Source: an uncultured Bacteroidales bacterium
Lineage (GTDB): Bacteria > Bacteroidota > Bacteroidia > Bacteroidales > Paludibacteraceae
NCBI GenBank assembly: GCA_946616535.1
Contig: CAMOJA010000001.1
Span: forward strand, 62,001-126,000
Length of the DNA stretch: 64,000 bases
Reading direction: 5' to 3'
The notes under the pieces were generated by a model. The model saw nothing but the letters and a program-made list of their open reading frames with translations. It was not told where the DNA came from and searched no databases. The number at the start of each line of letters is the position of its first letter. The first letter of the stretch is position 1. This document shows positions 35,201 through 44,101 of this stretch, in pieces. Both the position numbers and the translations under genes were made by a program.

Positions 35201-38100
35201 TTTGCCGGTTTGAGCCACATGCTCAATTGCAAGGTGTTAATTTCAGCGTCTAATTCGGGTAAAGCCAACCACTGATCGGTCGTCGAAATGGTAGAAGCAC
35301 CCATTACAAGAATGTTCTTTCCAGAATGTGTGTAGCCATCCAATGACGAGGAGCTGATGTTAGGATAGTATTGTGTATGCGAATAACTGCCTCCAGGGGT
35401 ATAGGACTTCCATGGAGAACCGATCCAGCACGCAGGATACTGCTTGAACTGGGAATTAGCCGCATATGACTCCATATCATCGAAATAGGGGATAGGCTCT
35501 TTCTCGCGGCAATCCGTCGTGAAAGCATAATTGATGATACCTGGTAATGTGTCGGTGCCATAGATAGCAGAAATAGAAATCTGATAAACAGAAAGAGGCT
35601 CCAATCCAAGTTTTGCACCAAGACCAATCAGTACTGTGTCGATCACAGTTGTATCCGCTTGATATTGCAGAGAGTATGTGCCATAACTATCTGTGCTGAC
35701 AGCAACCGCTTTCATTTTGGTAACTACCACCTGATGCTCCACCTCGGCATTACCTTTCCATGCCACCTCAGCGGAATCCGAGCCGGCTGTCAATTCGATA
35801 TCATACGGACGGGGACGAGCAGATTGCGAGTAGAAGCTGACGTTGTAAATATTCACACCGTTTTCATCATTTCCACTCTTTGGCAGCACATATTTGAACG
35901 CAATATACTTGCCTTCTCCGGTATAACCGCTCAACGCATACGCGCAGTTTTGAACACGCGGAGACATGGTACCTGTACCGTCAAACACTGCAATGGAATC
36001 GAATGTGGAGATATCATACGGATCCGTCATGACACCCAATGCAATACGTGCATCATCCACATGAGATGCAGAAGAATAATAAGGAGATATGCCAAAATTG
36101 ACGAATACATCCTTCATATTCGGTACCGCAGGCATGGCGATATACTCTCCCACATAGCTCATCACCATGGCAGGGGCACTACTAGAATACCATGGCCAAC
36201 GGTTTGGCGGGGTATTGATATCTACCGTTACGTCCGGGAATATGTTGCGGGTGGTGGTTATTCCGTTAAACGGAACAATCTCACGGCTGGAATAAGTGCC
36301 TTTGGCCTCTTCCTTTGCATTGAAGGTAATCTCATAAGGTAGTGTATCTTGCATGCGAGGAATCTTAATACCAACCGGGAGTGCAAAAATAGACGAATCA
36401 CTACTGCTCAAACCTTGTGCATAGAGGTATATTACCTTTCCTTCTAAGGTGTCAGCCTCAATAGAAATGGAAGTTGCTGTGATTCCTTCTTTCTCAACAA
36501 GCACTTTTTGTGGCTTGCTACCATCATATACGAGATCGGAAGCAACTACTAGGTTCCATGCCGTTGAAGCGCCTAAATCAGATACATTTACGTTCAGACT
36601 ATTGTGATTTACATTCGAGAACGACAATCCTTGCGGAATAGAAGCTGTCTTGGCATATTCTACTTTGAGATTGTCCAGATAGAAGAGATTCTTCTTGTTC
36701 TGGAAGTCCGATGCAAAAGCGATATACTTACCATAGATGGTGGTATCACCAATCTGATAACCTTGATAATTCTTCAGATCTACCGTGAAACGGTGATGCA
36801 TATATGAATCGGACAGATAGCATGTATCTACCGGAACGAAAGTAGCATAGTCATCCGGATTGGTCATTATACCCACAATAATGGCACCTGCATATTCCGG
36901 ATAATCCTCGCCGGCATATCGTTCAGCATATCCCCAGAAAGTAACCGACAAGTCACGGACATCCTCTACATTCATTTCCGGAGTAGCACCATAAGCATAC
37001 TCTCCAGCAGGGATGGCCGTTGTTACGGAAGTTTTGCTACCGGAGAACACGAAGCAGGAGGTGCTGTCATAGGCATACTTTCTCCAATCTGATTCCGCAG
37101 TATTACGGTTGACATACGGCATGATATCCATCGTCACACCGTCGCTTTCCATAATACTGGTACCGGATGTCATGTACTCCATATGTGTCGGAGAATTGGC
37201 AAGATAGGTCTTATTGAAGTTTTGCACATAAGGAACATCAGAGATGTTACGCGTGCGGAATGAAGCTGCAGACCAACCGCTTGTTTCTCCAGAGCAGTAA
37301 GAGTTTACAAACCAATAATACATAGTGTTACGTTCTAAGTTCTTCAATTCAAACGAGAAATTAGTAACGAATGTATCTACAACTATGTCAGCAGGCTTAA
37401 TGTAGAGTGCCGAATCTGGCTCAGACAAAGACACGACCAATCTGATACTATCGGCATCCATTGAAGCTAACCAAGACAAATTTGCGGATGTGGTTGTAAC
37501 ACTACCTGCATTCAAATGGGAAGGCAAGTCGCACGTCGGCATCGGACGGACAATAATCTCATCCAATGCAATACCGCGTCCGAAATTATCAGACCCTTCA
37601 AATGCTAATTGATATGTCCCACTTTGCGCAGGCAAATCAATTGTTTCCGAAGTCCATTTAGTGTACTTCGATGTTGTTTTGTCAGGGTATGTTGCCAACA
37701 ACACCCAGCGAGCTTCCTCGGAAGAGCGATAATAGACACGAAGAGTGTCCACATCACCCGTTCGTTGTAACTGAGCATGTGAGAACATTAAGACAGGGAG
37801 AGTTACTTCGCGTAAATCCATTGCAGGCGTAATCAAACGCGTGCAAAAGCGTTGCGTCTGATCCGTCGTATTACGGAGCATCACACGGAAGTCGCCATCA
37901 GCAGTACCTTTAGGATACAATGCCGTGTCGATTTTCTCCACTATCCATGAGGTTTGACCGGCGACATTTTCCTGAGTCCATCCTTCAGGAATAGCACCAT
38001 CCTCAAACCCTGCATGCAGCACATAAAGATCTTCTCTGGCTGCAAATGCTGCTACGGTCATCAAGACCATAAACAACGCGGAGAGTAAAGTTTTTCTCAT
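29233..38100 (-). CDS. Giant multidomain T9SS adhesin-like protein (2955 aa)
   Basis: Signal peptide at residues 1-21 (ending AAFAA). The body alternates jelly-roll adhesin modules of the cleaved-adhesin/choice-of-anchor J kind with fibronectin III-like modules. About nine jelly rolls can be counted from their closing strands (for example LFYLDNLKVE, YYYIDDVKVE, YVYVDNIEF, YMYIDDVIVE, YLYLDNVQL). Four cysteine modules with the CDSI/CDSL signature then follow (about residues 2600-2840), and a T9SS type A sorting domain closes the protein (VMPNPAQVGEP, VAGVYLIRLRENG, AKLMVK). The plan recalls P. gingivalis hemagglutinin/adhesin regions. It should be exported by T9SS to the surface and bind host or matrix ligands, but no ligand can be named. 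It is last in its operon. Confidence 0.85.
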   Translation of the reverse strand: MRKTLLSALFMVLMTVAAFAAREDLYVLHAGFEDGAIPEGWTQENVAGQTSWIVEKIDTALYPKGTADGDFRVMLRNTTDQTQRFCTRLITPAMDLREVTLPVLMFSHAQLQRTGDVDTLRVYYRSSEEARWVLLATYPDKTTSKYTKWTSETIDLPAQSGTYQLAFEGSDNFGRGIALDEIIVRPMPTCDLPSHLNAGSVTTTSANLSWLASMDADSIRLVVSLSEPDSALYIKPADIVVDTFVTNFSFELKNLERNTMYYWFVNSYCSGETSGWSAASFRTRNISDVPYVQNFNKTYLANSPTHMEYMTSGTSIMESDGVTMDIMPYVNRNTAESDWRKYAYDSTSCFVFSGSKTSVTTAIPAGEYAYGATPEMNVEDVRDLSVTFWGYAERYAGEDYPEYAGAIIVGIMTNPDDYATFVPVDTCYLSDSYMHHRFTVDLKNYQGYQIGDTTIYGKYIAFASDFQNKKNLFYLDNLKVEYAKTASIPQGLSFSNVNHNSLNVNVSDLGASTAWNLVVASDLVYDGSKPQKVLVEKEGITATSISIEADTLEGKVIYLYAQGLSSSDSSIFALPVGIKIPRMQDTLPYEITFNAKEEAKGTYSSREIVPFNGITTTRNIFPDVTVDINTPPNRWPWYSSSAPAMVMSYVGEYIAMPAVPNMKDVFVNFGISPYYSSASHVDDARIALGVMTDPYDISTFDSIAVFDGTGTMSPRVQNCAYALSGYTGEGKYIAFKYVLPKSGNDENGVNIYNVSFYSQSARPRPYDIELTAGSDSAEVAWKGNAEVEHQVVVTKMKAVAVSTDSYGTYSLQYQADTTVIDTVLIGLGAKLGLEPLSVYQISISAIYGTDTLPGIINYAFTTDCREKEPIPYFDDMESYAANSQFKQYPACWIGSPWKSYTPGGSYSHTQYYPNISSSSLDGYTHSGKNILVMGASTISTTDQWLALPELDAEINTLQLSMWLKPANAGYNDTIEIGLIPVDATDLSVFEHVAYVKVQGLAAMKEYIVRLDEYVGSSAGKRLCMVKRSTANHYYYIDDVKVEPLSLCPKVMDVEVENIGTMGATAKWTSAVSTKWEFLMTAKSMTEAGLDTLNRAAIDSTIVYLWETVDAMPYAFISEKAKVNTTYYVRVRGICDDKVGAWSDEVSFATMCESVNIDTYKETFSVKGNEECWTMGVRSGTTNAPSFNTNGYLYMFNTTASDGAYAVTPPMNTDDISKYQISFDAHGGNSAAYLKEVTVGVVTNASDLTTFEPMTTLKLNQVSLATVATNYGFDEAYRYTVRFDQYEGDWRGNKGNRIMFLSESGDLANYVYVDNIEFKSIAAVREPLEVWAEEVGEKYAILTWDTVGTKYKVKVSSKKIDPATEEGDMMDSLVQGNGVRVDGLKMLTRYYVYVQTVGEESESLWSNMRWFNTVCPLSYNMPYENDFSGKVVRTSSPYDGVDCWNLYYGGQAIEEYLSGSAFYCRPYASANKAGTVTGDNGLYLGSTFGTASTPAKSAVAVLPVINADWNKAMIEFDWRTSVTTVAEASKRNLAYGIAEYAEPLDSVLATVQWLDTINTGENYGTWIHEMLPLNTYEGAGKHLVLCQFGGSGSGTTVAYAYLDNLRVVEAPEVFAPATIECGRTYATTAELSWKQTIGDYKQWQVVAVKAGEAIPENPEVSTFDTTACVLTGLLPSTSYEFYVRAVSGDKVSPWVSEAAKGSTLYLVEVADAFWNFDSQSTQEHYNNSTYWKEKGWLQGMIRGSFSNSNVPYLQANSINATSKLRTSWYSFSGDTCMRFYSSSTVGSYTLMPQINCNLDSMQLRFKARPGYGNESTGAYSNMYAKGTYSRSITVGYMTDPYDYNTFKEITTYKADEVTATKLADDPQGTNFWREVVIPLYGVGEGKYIVFATNYDQTNYMYIDDVIVEKETGCAVPVQTSILNEKLKYNTAAFKWGSGKEAWDVQIITKATSGEDSIVVNTTVDTLYFEVDTLKAETAYTFRVRSNCGGEEFSDWISIPFTTPCVPQEAEDAVWNFENNLVPFYSSGTTHYDIPACWANGITGSTTQSYKPYAYANTWATTTAKAYARNDEKDGKALRFYTTASYYNAYVALPDMAFPLDSMTLHFWGRAAEFYSTSNTNTNADIKGKGRLSSVNSGYSRTLVIGVMTNVEDFETFTPLDTITYNKVWSGTINTSMADRFITDDKSGNNWWQEYAIPLAKYAGKGHIAIAALKPTATSYFYVDDMEIVKGTFCTAANNIRITNVSAHNASIAWNLPEDACDSVSIELYAADKDGLASDSIVMKIDSTIASREFSFNNLISAHTYFFRIKHLCSEDEESPWSALQSFICSYEAPLFVEDFAEERMYPANWTRGGSTTTSTSTGSSIADFIETGKVGSFTSDAASSNAAWRRNSNDADGMGEGTIYSILSTGTGSSATFCYAWLFTPAIFLDGEQAENMMLSFDLGMWNNNRKSAPKALGLNDQFVVLISEDGGASWSLENSWAWKADGTGDFDYNEVQNERRKWYVDMTKYVGKNIKIAFYAESHTYQGVNTGNYLYLDNVQLNTFSKNEYSETICRWNDYADASFEIDAYDLIVGKTTTYDEYIASTKKGYPDKLTILNLTVECDTLTPLSATICEGSDYEENGFVIHNAKASDTYKRKLSGENKCDSIVELQLTVIPIIHINIEDTICQGAYYEFKGEKYYTNTTVTETFTASTGCDSIVTLYLTVTPILEGETEEVFLCPDSVYYFSEKYPALTEAGIYKDTIKNAKGCDSLIAVEIKNVPNEKTFIRAAICPNEKYDEYPFRGLSEAGDWTSTLKTVYGCDSIVTLHLLVATATEEQTFVLNDSVLPENLPYVLNDVEILPVGTEEGVYTRTINLNCGEATLVITVGNPQGINNTFVNSLAVMPNPAQVGEPIRILGTFDDATVEVTSATGALVYTAQNLINPITIPGMPVAGVYLIRLRENGRIYQAKLMVK

Positions 38101-38161
38101 AATGTTAATAAATTTAGTGAATAATAGGGCGCATTTTCGTGGGTAAAAATGCAGTTGTTAT

Positions 38162-38184
38162 ATTATTATTATTATTATTATTAT
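38162..38184. repeat. (ATT)7 microsatellite
   Basis: Seven uninterrupted ATT triplets plus AT in the 85-bp gap between the barrel gene and the 2955-aa gene, starting 1 bp beyond the barrel stop codon. The rest of the gap shows no promoter of the local type. Confidence 0.95.
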
Positions 38185-38185
38185 G

Positions 38186-39118
38186 TTAGTAATAATAGTC
38201 TCTGAAGCACATACAACGGGATGGTGTATGCGTTACATTAATTAATAAGGAAACACGCACGCCTACGCGCAAGCGTTGGGTAGTGATATTCATGAGCGTC
38301 GAACCTATGAGGCTATTGATTTGGAGATTCTTTTGCGTGTTCTCCCAGGATTGTGTGGCCGGGTTGGTGTCTATTCTCGAATAATCGAATAATGGCGTAG
38401 GCGTTTTTGATGAATACTCAACAGGAATATCATAACCGGCATATACCCCAAACCGCGCTAAGCCTTTTTTGCCCATGGGGACGCGAGCACCCAACTCCAG
38501 TTCTACGGCTACCTCATGCGCATCTGCACTGGCGCGAAGCGGATTGGTATTGAACTCGGATTCCGGCCAGAAACCATATTGCTCTGAGTTACGAATGGGC
38601 TCGATAAAGCGCTCGTATTCTCCTTCCGCAAACATGCGTCCACTGGATTTGAAGTTATTGATAAACGGCGCGGCGCGGAATTCCGCTCCAAGACCGATAT
38701 ACATCCATTCGCCAATCTCATAACCGAATTGAACCGGAAGAATGAAACGGAGTTGGCGCTCTTGCTCCCTGAAATCGGAATAGACGTAGCGATAGATAAG
38801 CGGTTCACCCGTGAAATCGACGCGGTCAAAGGCATCGGAATAGGAGGCCAATGCATTGTTGGTAACGATGTAATCGACTCCTAAACCGGCATTGAAGAAG
38901 AATTTACCTGCGTGGATCTCATATTGCAAGTGCGCTTGTCCCCCATAACCGGCTTTGGGTTTGACACTGGAAGAAGACGCAGGTAGCATATTTGCTTCCA
39001 CACCGGTCAGGCTGAGGCCTAACCAATGGGTTACGGCGGTTCTACCATACCGCGGTGCAGCCATCAGCGAAGCAGCCAACAGCAGACAGATACATACTAT
39101 GATAGAACGTTTTTTCAT
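38186..39118 (-). CDS. Outer-membrane beta-barrel protein
   Basis: A 310-residue protein with a signal peptide (ending LMAAP, about residue 21) and alternating hydrophobic/aromatic strands through the rest, for example KFFFNAGLGVDYIV and WMYIGLGAEFRAAP, typical of eight- to twelve-stranded outer-membrane barrels. No OmpA domain is attached. The ATG overlaps the stop of the 1055-aa cargo gene as ATGA, and the giant adhesin follows, so it may be a dedicated outer-membrane partner of one or both. The C-terminus ends in three Tyr after a short Cys-containing tail, not the usual single terminal aromatic. Confidence 0.75.
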   Translation of the reverse strand: MKKRSIIVCICLLLAASLMAAPRYGRTAVTHWLGLSLTGVEANMLPASSSSVKPKAGYGGQAHLQYEIHAGKFFFNAGLGVDYIVTNNALASYSDAFDRVDFTGEPLIYRYVYSDFREQERQLRFILPVQFGYEIGEWMYIGLGAEFRAAPFINNFKSSGRMFAEGEYERFIEPIRNSEQYGFWPESEFNTNPLRASADAHEVAVELELGARVPMGKKGLARFGVYAGYDIPVEYSSKTPTPLFDYSRIDTNPATQSWENTQKNLQINSLIGSTLMNITTQRLRVGVRVSLLINVTHTPSRCMCFRDYYY

Positions 39119-42100
39119 CTTATTACAATTTTAGCGGTACGATGCGCAGCGGGGCAAACCAGCAGGTAGATACCCGGAGCGGTAACACCGCTGAGCGTAT
39201 TCGATTCGGACAAAGGAATCACTACGCGACCCATGACGTCTATGAGCATCCACGGTCCGTCCATTTCAGCCGAAATCTCGTCTATACCTTGTGCACCATT
39301 GTAAATTACCGGACAAACAGCCACTTTGACGCCATCCGAGGAACGGGTTACCACGACGGTATATTGCGCTCCCAGATCCGCTGTACCTACGATCAGATAG
39401 GAACTATTGGCGCCATCCATCAGTTGCCCATTGCGATACCACTGGTACGCAGAGAAGGAGTAGCCGCCATTCAGGCTATCGTTGAGCAGCGCAATGATAC
39501 CATTCTTCTGCGCCACAATTGAGGACGGATAGTTGACTTGTACCATCACAGGTACATCCGGTGCGGGGCAGCGCGGCGTACCCAAACGGAGCGTAGCAGG
39601 GTAGTAACCCGGTACGACCGTATCCGGCAGAGGAATGGCGATCTCGTCGTCTTTGCTGAATTGGTAGAGCGAGTCAAATCCGGCAACTATGGCGATGCTG
39701 TCAAACAGGATATGCACACTATCCAAGCGACCTTGTATGATTTGCATCGGAACAGGTAATGCCGGTTCATCGCCGCATGCAGTTAACGTATCGCTCAGTT
39801 CGACTATCAACGTCGGCTCAACACTAAGATGAAGCGTTACGATACTATCCACATCAGGCCATTGTGTACTTTTAAGATTTGCAGTATATGTGCCTGAAGT
39901 GGTGATTTTCTGGTCACCCAATTGGAAGTAACCACCTTCGCAGAATGAGGTGTCAATGGTGAATTTTGTTTCGTGGATATGAAGATATATGATACGCTCA
40001 CACTCTCCTATGTACTCATGAATCGTATCATCCCCAACACTCCAATAGGTATTTCCTATCGTTCCATCATTATAAATGAATTGATATCCTCGTCCTTTGT
40101 CTAAGACTACATCCGCGTAGCCCACTTGAGGCACGGTTACTTCAATAGGAATAGAATCTACACAGTCTCCATTTGCGCCATTCAGCGTTCCAATCATCCA
40201 AGCTGTATACGTACCTCCTTCTTTCGGGTAGATATGAGATACAAGTGAGTCTGTGTCTGATATTCTTGGGGAGCCATCTCCGAAATCCCATACAATATTA
40301 TGAAGCAACTCACCTTTCGTGAATTCTTGATCTACTACAATGATACTATCCTGTATATTAATATCCCATTCTTTGTGATATGCTTTGTAGAGGATATATG
40401 AGTTATTATAGAAGGTTACTACATTTTGACAATGCTCTACTTCCGTTTTATGCACGCCCGCTTCTACATGAGGTAAACGAGGAATACCTGATACCTCCAG
40501 AGTGTGATAACATTGCTCGTTTCCCAGAGTGATTAAATCTACATGGTATGTAGCTGTATCCATCGGGTCGATGACAAAAGTGCGTTGCGTGCTGAGTACG
40601 TGATCTCTATCATCTTTCCACCAGCGGTATCCAAATCCAATAGGTGCCGTAAAATGTGTTGTTGGATTTTCTTCTCCGCAATTGAGACCAGACATTTCAC
40701 CCGATTCGCAAGAAAGCGTTATGTATCCGTATCCACCATGAGCAGAAAGCGAACATCCGGTTGTGGTGAATGATACTGTGAATGTTTTTCCTGCATGTTC
40801 TTTCATGTTGAGAGAAACGGTAGTCCAGTCTTTGAAATACACATCGCTTCCTCCATAATTTTTGGCATTGTCCCACTCTACGGCATCGCCATATCCCGAT
40901 GTGAAATTCGCATCGCCGCATCCCCCTTCTAACGGCTGTCCATCCACCAATGTTTCCATGGCAAAAATCGGATTATAGGAGGGATGATCTGGGTGCGGAT
41001 TAGGTAATACAAGTGCATATCTTAACACTAATATTTTCTCTTCATTCTCAGGAATAGTATAACTATAGCGAACTCGGCTCATGTGAGTAGGTTCAAAACG
41101 TCCAATACGAACAGACGCCAACGCCCCATCCGGTTTTGTGCGTAGTTTATTCATGGAATAAGGGTCATACTCATTAGGCATATAATGAAGCGTATGCAAC
41201 GTCTTACTATAATCCTGATTTCCATAATCAACCGCACCTCGGTTCGTTAAATTATAAGGTAAGATGGGATTTTCATTCTCATCTATATTATAATTAGTTT
41301 GCCACGAACATGTAGTCTTATCTAATTGCATATAATCTACACATCTCTCTCCAAGTCGATAATACAAGAAATAATAAGATACCCAGTTCGTGTGTATGGT
41401 GTCATTCTCTTCTACGCACAGAGAGCGAATTTGCACCATTTGAGCTCCTTCTTCTAATCCGGAGAATATTGTTTCTAACCGTCCTCCTTTTCCTGGATTG
41501 ACATTATCTACTATGCGATTATACCATTGCCCACTTTGCATATCGCATAATCGCACTTCGTATGCAGCTACACTACCTGTTGCTCGCCACGAAACCGTAA
41601 CAGTAGCATCCACATTCAAGTTATGATGTATTTCTGTAGGGAATGGGCAATCCGTGTCATAGCCGATCTCTATATTATCAATTGCAAAGGACGGATTGGT
41701 GGGGTATCCTTTGATAGAATAAAATACGAACATTAGACGACGTGTCTCTGTTTCCTCTTTTACGATAAGAGATAGGGTTCCACGATCCCAAGTTCCCTGA
41801 TTATACAAAGGCTTAACTTTGTTTCCTTCTTTTGTTAAGCAATATGTTGCTTCTCTTTGCCATGCGAACATATCAGAAGTGGGCATGGACAAAGCATCCA
41901 AATCTTCCGGCGCCCAATATACATATACACCTTCGTCTCCTAAATTTTTGCATTTGCCAATCCAGTCAAAATTGATAAGATACTCGCCTTTTGGAAGAGT
42001 AATCGTTCTATAAGCTACCGTCATCATAGTAGCTTGTGTGGTATAGCATAATGTATCCTTGGCGCTTTTAGCAGCAACATATAGACCATACTGCCCCAAT

Positions 42101-42282
42101 GAAGAGTAGTTACCTGGTTTCCCGAGATACCACCAGTTTTCGCATCTTTCAGCTCGGTTTCCAGGGTTAAGAACCCATTTCTCACGCTCGGCTTCGTCCT
42201 CAAAGTCGCATTGATAAACCACCTGTGCTGCCATCGGTAATGACAACAACGCGGTTATTACTATGAATATTATCTTTTTCAA
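39115..42282 (-). CDS. Secreted T9SS cargo protein with jelly-roll and PKD domains
   Basis: A 1055-residue protein. Signal peptide MKKIIFIVITALLSLPMAAQ. An N-terminal jelly-roll adhesin module (about residues 22-210, opening with CDFEDEAEREKWVLNPG and closing FAIDNIEIGYD) is followed by a Fn3-like module, a second jelly roll, a PKD domain (about residues 620-720, VWDFGDGSP) and Ig-like modules with YQWYRNGQLMDG. The last 55 residues form a degenerate type A sorting domain (MLIDVMGRVV, APGIYLLV, AKIVIR). It is a paralogue of the 1032-aa protein at 44102-47200: both share the KWVLNPG opening, PKD and Ig order. It is coupled to the downstream barrel gene by ATGA. Confidence 0.82.
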   Translation of the reverse strand: MKKIIFIVITALLSLPMAAQVVYQCDFEDEAEREKWVLNPGNRAERCENWWYLGKPGNYSSLGQYGLYVAAKSAKDTLCYTTQATMMTVAYRTITLPKGEYLINFDWIGKCKNLGDEGVYVYWAPEDLDALSMPTSDMFAWQREATYCLTKEGNKVKPLYNQGTWDRGTLSLIVKEETETRRLMFVFYSIKGYPTNPSFAIDNIEIGYDTDCPFPTEIHHNLNVDATVTVSWRATGSVAAYEVRLCDMQSGQWYNRIVDNVNPGKGGRLETIFSGLEEGAQMVQIRSLCVEENDTIHTNWVSYYFLYYRLGERCVDYMQLDKTTCSWQTNYNIDENENPILPYNLTNRGAVDYGNQDYSKTLHTLHYMPNEYDPYSMNKLRTKPDGALASVRIGRFEPTHMSRVRYSYTIPENEEKILVLRYALVLPNPHPDHPSYNPIFAMETLVDGQPLEGGCGDANFTSGYGDAVEWDNAKNYGGSDVYFKDWTTVSLNMKEHAGKTFTVSFTTTGCSLSAHGGYGYITLSCESGEMSGLNCGEENPTTHFTAPIGFGYRWWKDDRDHVLSTQRTFVIDPMDTATYHVDLITLGNEQCYHTLEVSGIPRLPHVEAGVHKTEVEHCQNVVTFYNNSYILYKAYHKEWDINIQDSIIVVDQEFTKGELLHNIVWDFGDGSPRISDTDSLVSHIYPKEGGTYTAWMIGTLNGANGDCVDSIPIEVTVPQVGYADVVLDKGRGYQFIYNDGTIGNTYWSVGDDTIHEYIGECERIIYLHIHETKFTIDTSFCEGGYFQLGDQKITTSGTYTANLKSTQWPDVDSIVTLHLSVEPTLIVELSDTLTACGDEPALPVPMQIIQGRLDSVHILFDSIAIVAGFDSLYQFSKDDEIAIPLPDTVVPGYYPATLRLGTPRCPAPDVPVMVQVNYPSSIVAQKNGIIALLNDSLNGGYSFSAYQWYRNGQLMDGANSSYLIVGTADLGAQYTVVVTRSSDGVKVAVCPVIYNGAQGIDEISAEMDGPWMLIDVMGRVVIPLSESNTLSGVTAPGIYLLVCPAAHRTAKIVIR

Positions 42283-42294
42283 TATACTGTATGA

Positions 42295-44088
42295 TTACAA
42301 TATTACAAACTCTACACGACGGTTTTGTGCACGACCTTCCTCGGTATCATTGGTGGTAATCGGTTGCGATTCACCCTTTCCTTCCGCTTCGATACGCTCA
42401 GGAGCTATACCACGGCGGATGAGGTCGTCACGTACGCTATTAGCACGTCCTTCGGACAGTTTCTGGTTCGCTTCGTCCGAACCGACATTATCGGTGTGAC
42501 CCGTGATGCGGATGCGAATCTCCGGATTCTCGTTCATGAGATCATACAGGTCTTGCATAGACGGCATAGATTCCGGAAGAATCGTCGTCTCGTTGGTCGC
42601 AAAGAAGAGGTTATGCAAGATAATCACACGTTTCTTCACGATCGGCTCGAGATAATAGGTATATTCGCCTTCGATGCTCTCCAGCGGTGCTGTTAACGCA
42701 AAGTGGTTAGCTGCTTCGATATGGATGCGTAACGAGGTATTGAGCGGCAAGCGTAATTGCGCAGCGCCGGTTTGCTCATTCGTATTGGCCGAAGCCAGTA
42801 CCTTATCATCCGCGGTATTCAAGAAGGTGATTGTGGACGCTAAGAGCGAGTCACTCTTGGCATCACGAACGAAACAGCGGAACTCAGGCCGCGGCGTCAT
42901 AGCCAATTCCAGGGTATCTCCCCATTCGCCATGGCTATACTCGTGCTCCAACGGAATATAATCCGCATGCGTTAACTGGAGACGATAACCTCCAGCTGCC
43001 ACTTTCGCAACCATCACACCCTTGGAATTCGCGGTCTTGCGAATCGGTTTGGCTTTCGGTTTATCCAACGCCGTCATTTCAACCGCTACAGACGGAATAG
43101 CCTTGTTTGTCCGGCTATCCGCAATGCGCAATACCATAGCCGGTTTTTGCGGTTTCGGAGGCTGCGGCTTATTCATTTGCAGCAGGGCGGTCACTTTGAC
43201 ACCCACGAGTAAACTATTGATACGTTGACTTGCCCAATCGGAACTATGGAGCGAGCGGGTAGTGATAGTGTTCTCATCCGCTGTAGCTATAGGACCTTGC
43301 GCACCTTTCGCCAAGTTCATTACACCGTAATCCATGAAGAGGGCTGCACGCAGATGCAACGGGTATTTACTCGCTTTATTACGCTTATTCCATTCATCTC
43401 CCATGAAGCCGTTGATATACACACCCACTTCGGCGCTTGCCGTTAGATCCAGGCCATAGTTATACGTGCCTTTGGTGCGGTAGGGTGCATCGGTAATGAT
43501 GTCATGCGACGGCATGTCTGTCCAGTTCGGATCAAAGGCCGAGAGGTCGGTGATAGACGTGGTAAGTGTACCGCGTTGGTTATAGGTACCGAGTACGGTA
43601 TAGCCGACTTTGACACCCGCCATGAAATACCATTTATCCCATTGCCCGCCAAGCAATATCGGCAGCATCACCTGACCTGCGACATGGTTCTCACGCATCG
43701 GATCGCCGAAGGTATAATGCTTGATCTGGTTATAGCCCTCCGCCATCATCGCTACATCGTACGGATAAGGGAATGAGATCTTATCCATGGAGGAGAAGAT
43801 ACGGAACTCGGGGCCGGCATGGAGGATAAAATGGTCATAGCGATACTCATAGCCTACGCCTAACAAACCGCCTCCGCCGCCGATGAAACGGCTGTTAGCG
43901 CTTTTGTTGACGAGTCCGCTGTATCCGGCACCGCCCCAGAAGGCGATATGATGCAGATTGCGGTTTGCACCTTTCCATTCCTTCTTGGAACCGGCTTTCT
44001 TGCTGTTTGTCTTTTTTGCGGGAGCCGCGCTCAACGTCTGAGCGGCTACCAGCATGATCATCAGAATGTAATACAATGTCTTTCTCAT
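42295..44088 (-). CDS. OmpA-family outer-membrane protein with regulatory-like beta-sandwich domains
   Basis: A 597-residue protein. The signal peptide ends ...QTLSA, then a Lys-rich segment, a barrel (about residues 45-300), two carboxypeptidase-regulatory/Cna-B-like sandwiches (about 315-480, for example KAIPSVAVEM and SKGVMVAKVAAGGYRL), and an OmpA domain (about 490-597) with NLFFATNETTILP, RIRITGHTDNVGSDEANQKLSEGRA and NRRVEFVIL. All OmpA peptidoglycan-binding landmarks are intact. The start has GGAGG 13 bp after the end of the 1032-aa cargo gene, so it is coupled to it and probably forms a cargo-barrel pair that bridges outer membrane and wall. Confidence 0.87.
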   Translation of the reverse strand: MRKTLYYILMIMLVAAQTLSAAPAKKTNSKKAGSKKEWKGANRNLHHIAFWGGAGYSGLVNKSANSRFIGGGGGLLGVGYEYRYDHFILHAGPEFRIFSSMDKISFPYPYDVAMMAEGYNQIKHYTFGDPMRENHVAGQVMLPILLGGQWDKWYFMAGVKVGYTVLGTYNQRGTLTTSITDLSAFDPNWTDMPSHDIITDAPYRTKGTYNYGLDLTASAEVGVYINGFMGDEWNKRNKASKYPLHLRAALFMDYGVMNLAKGAQGPIATADENTITTRSLHSSDWASQRINSLLVGVKVTALLQMNKPQPPKPQKPAMVLRIADSRTNKAIPSVAVEMTALDKPKAKPIRKTANSKGVMVAKVAAGGYRLQLTHADYIPLEHEYSHGEWGDTLELAMTPRPEFRCFVRDAKSDSLLASTITFLNTADDKVLASANTNEQTGAAQLRLPLNTSLRIHIEAANHFALTAPLESIEGEYTYYLEPIVKKRVIILHNLFFATNETTILPESMPSMQDLYDLMNENPEIRIRITGHTDNVGSDEANQKLSEGRANSVRDDLIRRGIAPERIEAEGKGESQPITTNDTEEGRAQNRRVEFVIL

Positions 44089-44101
44089 CTTGCGGCCCTC
44101 C

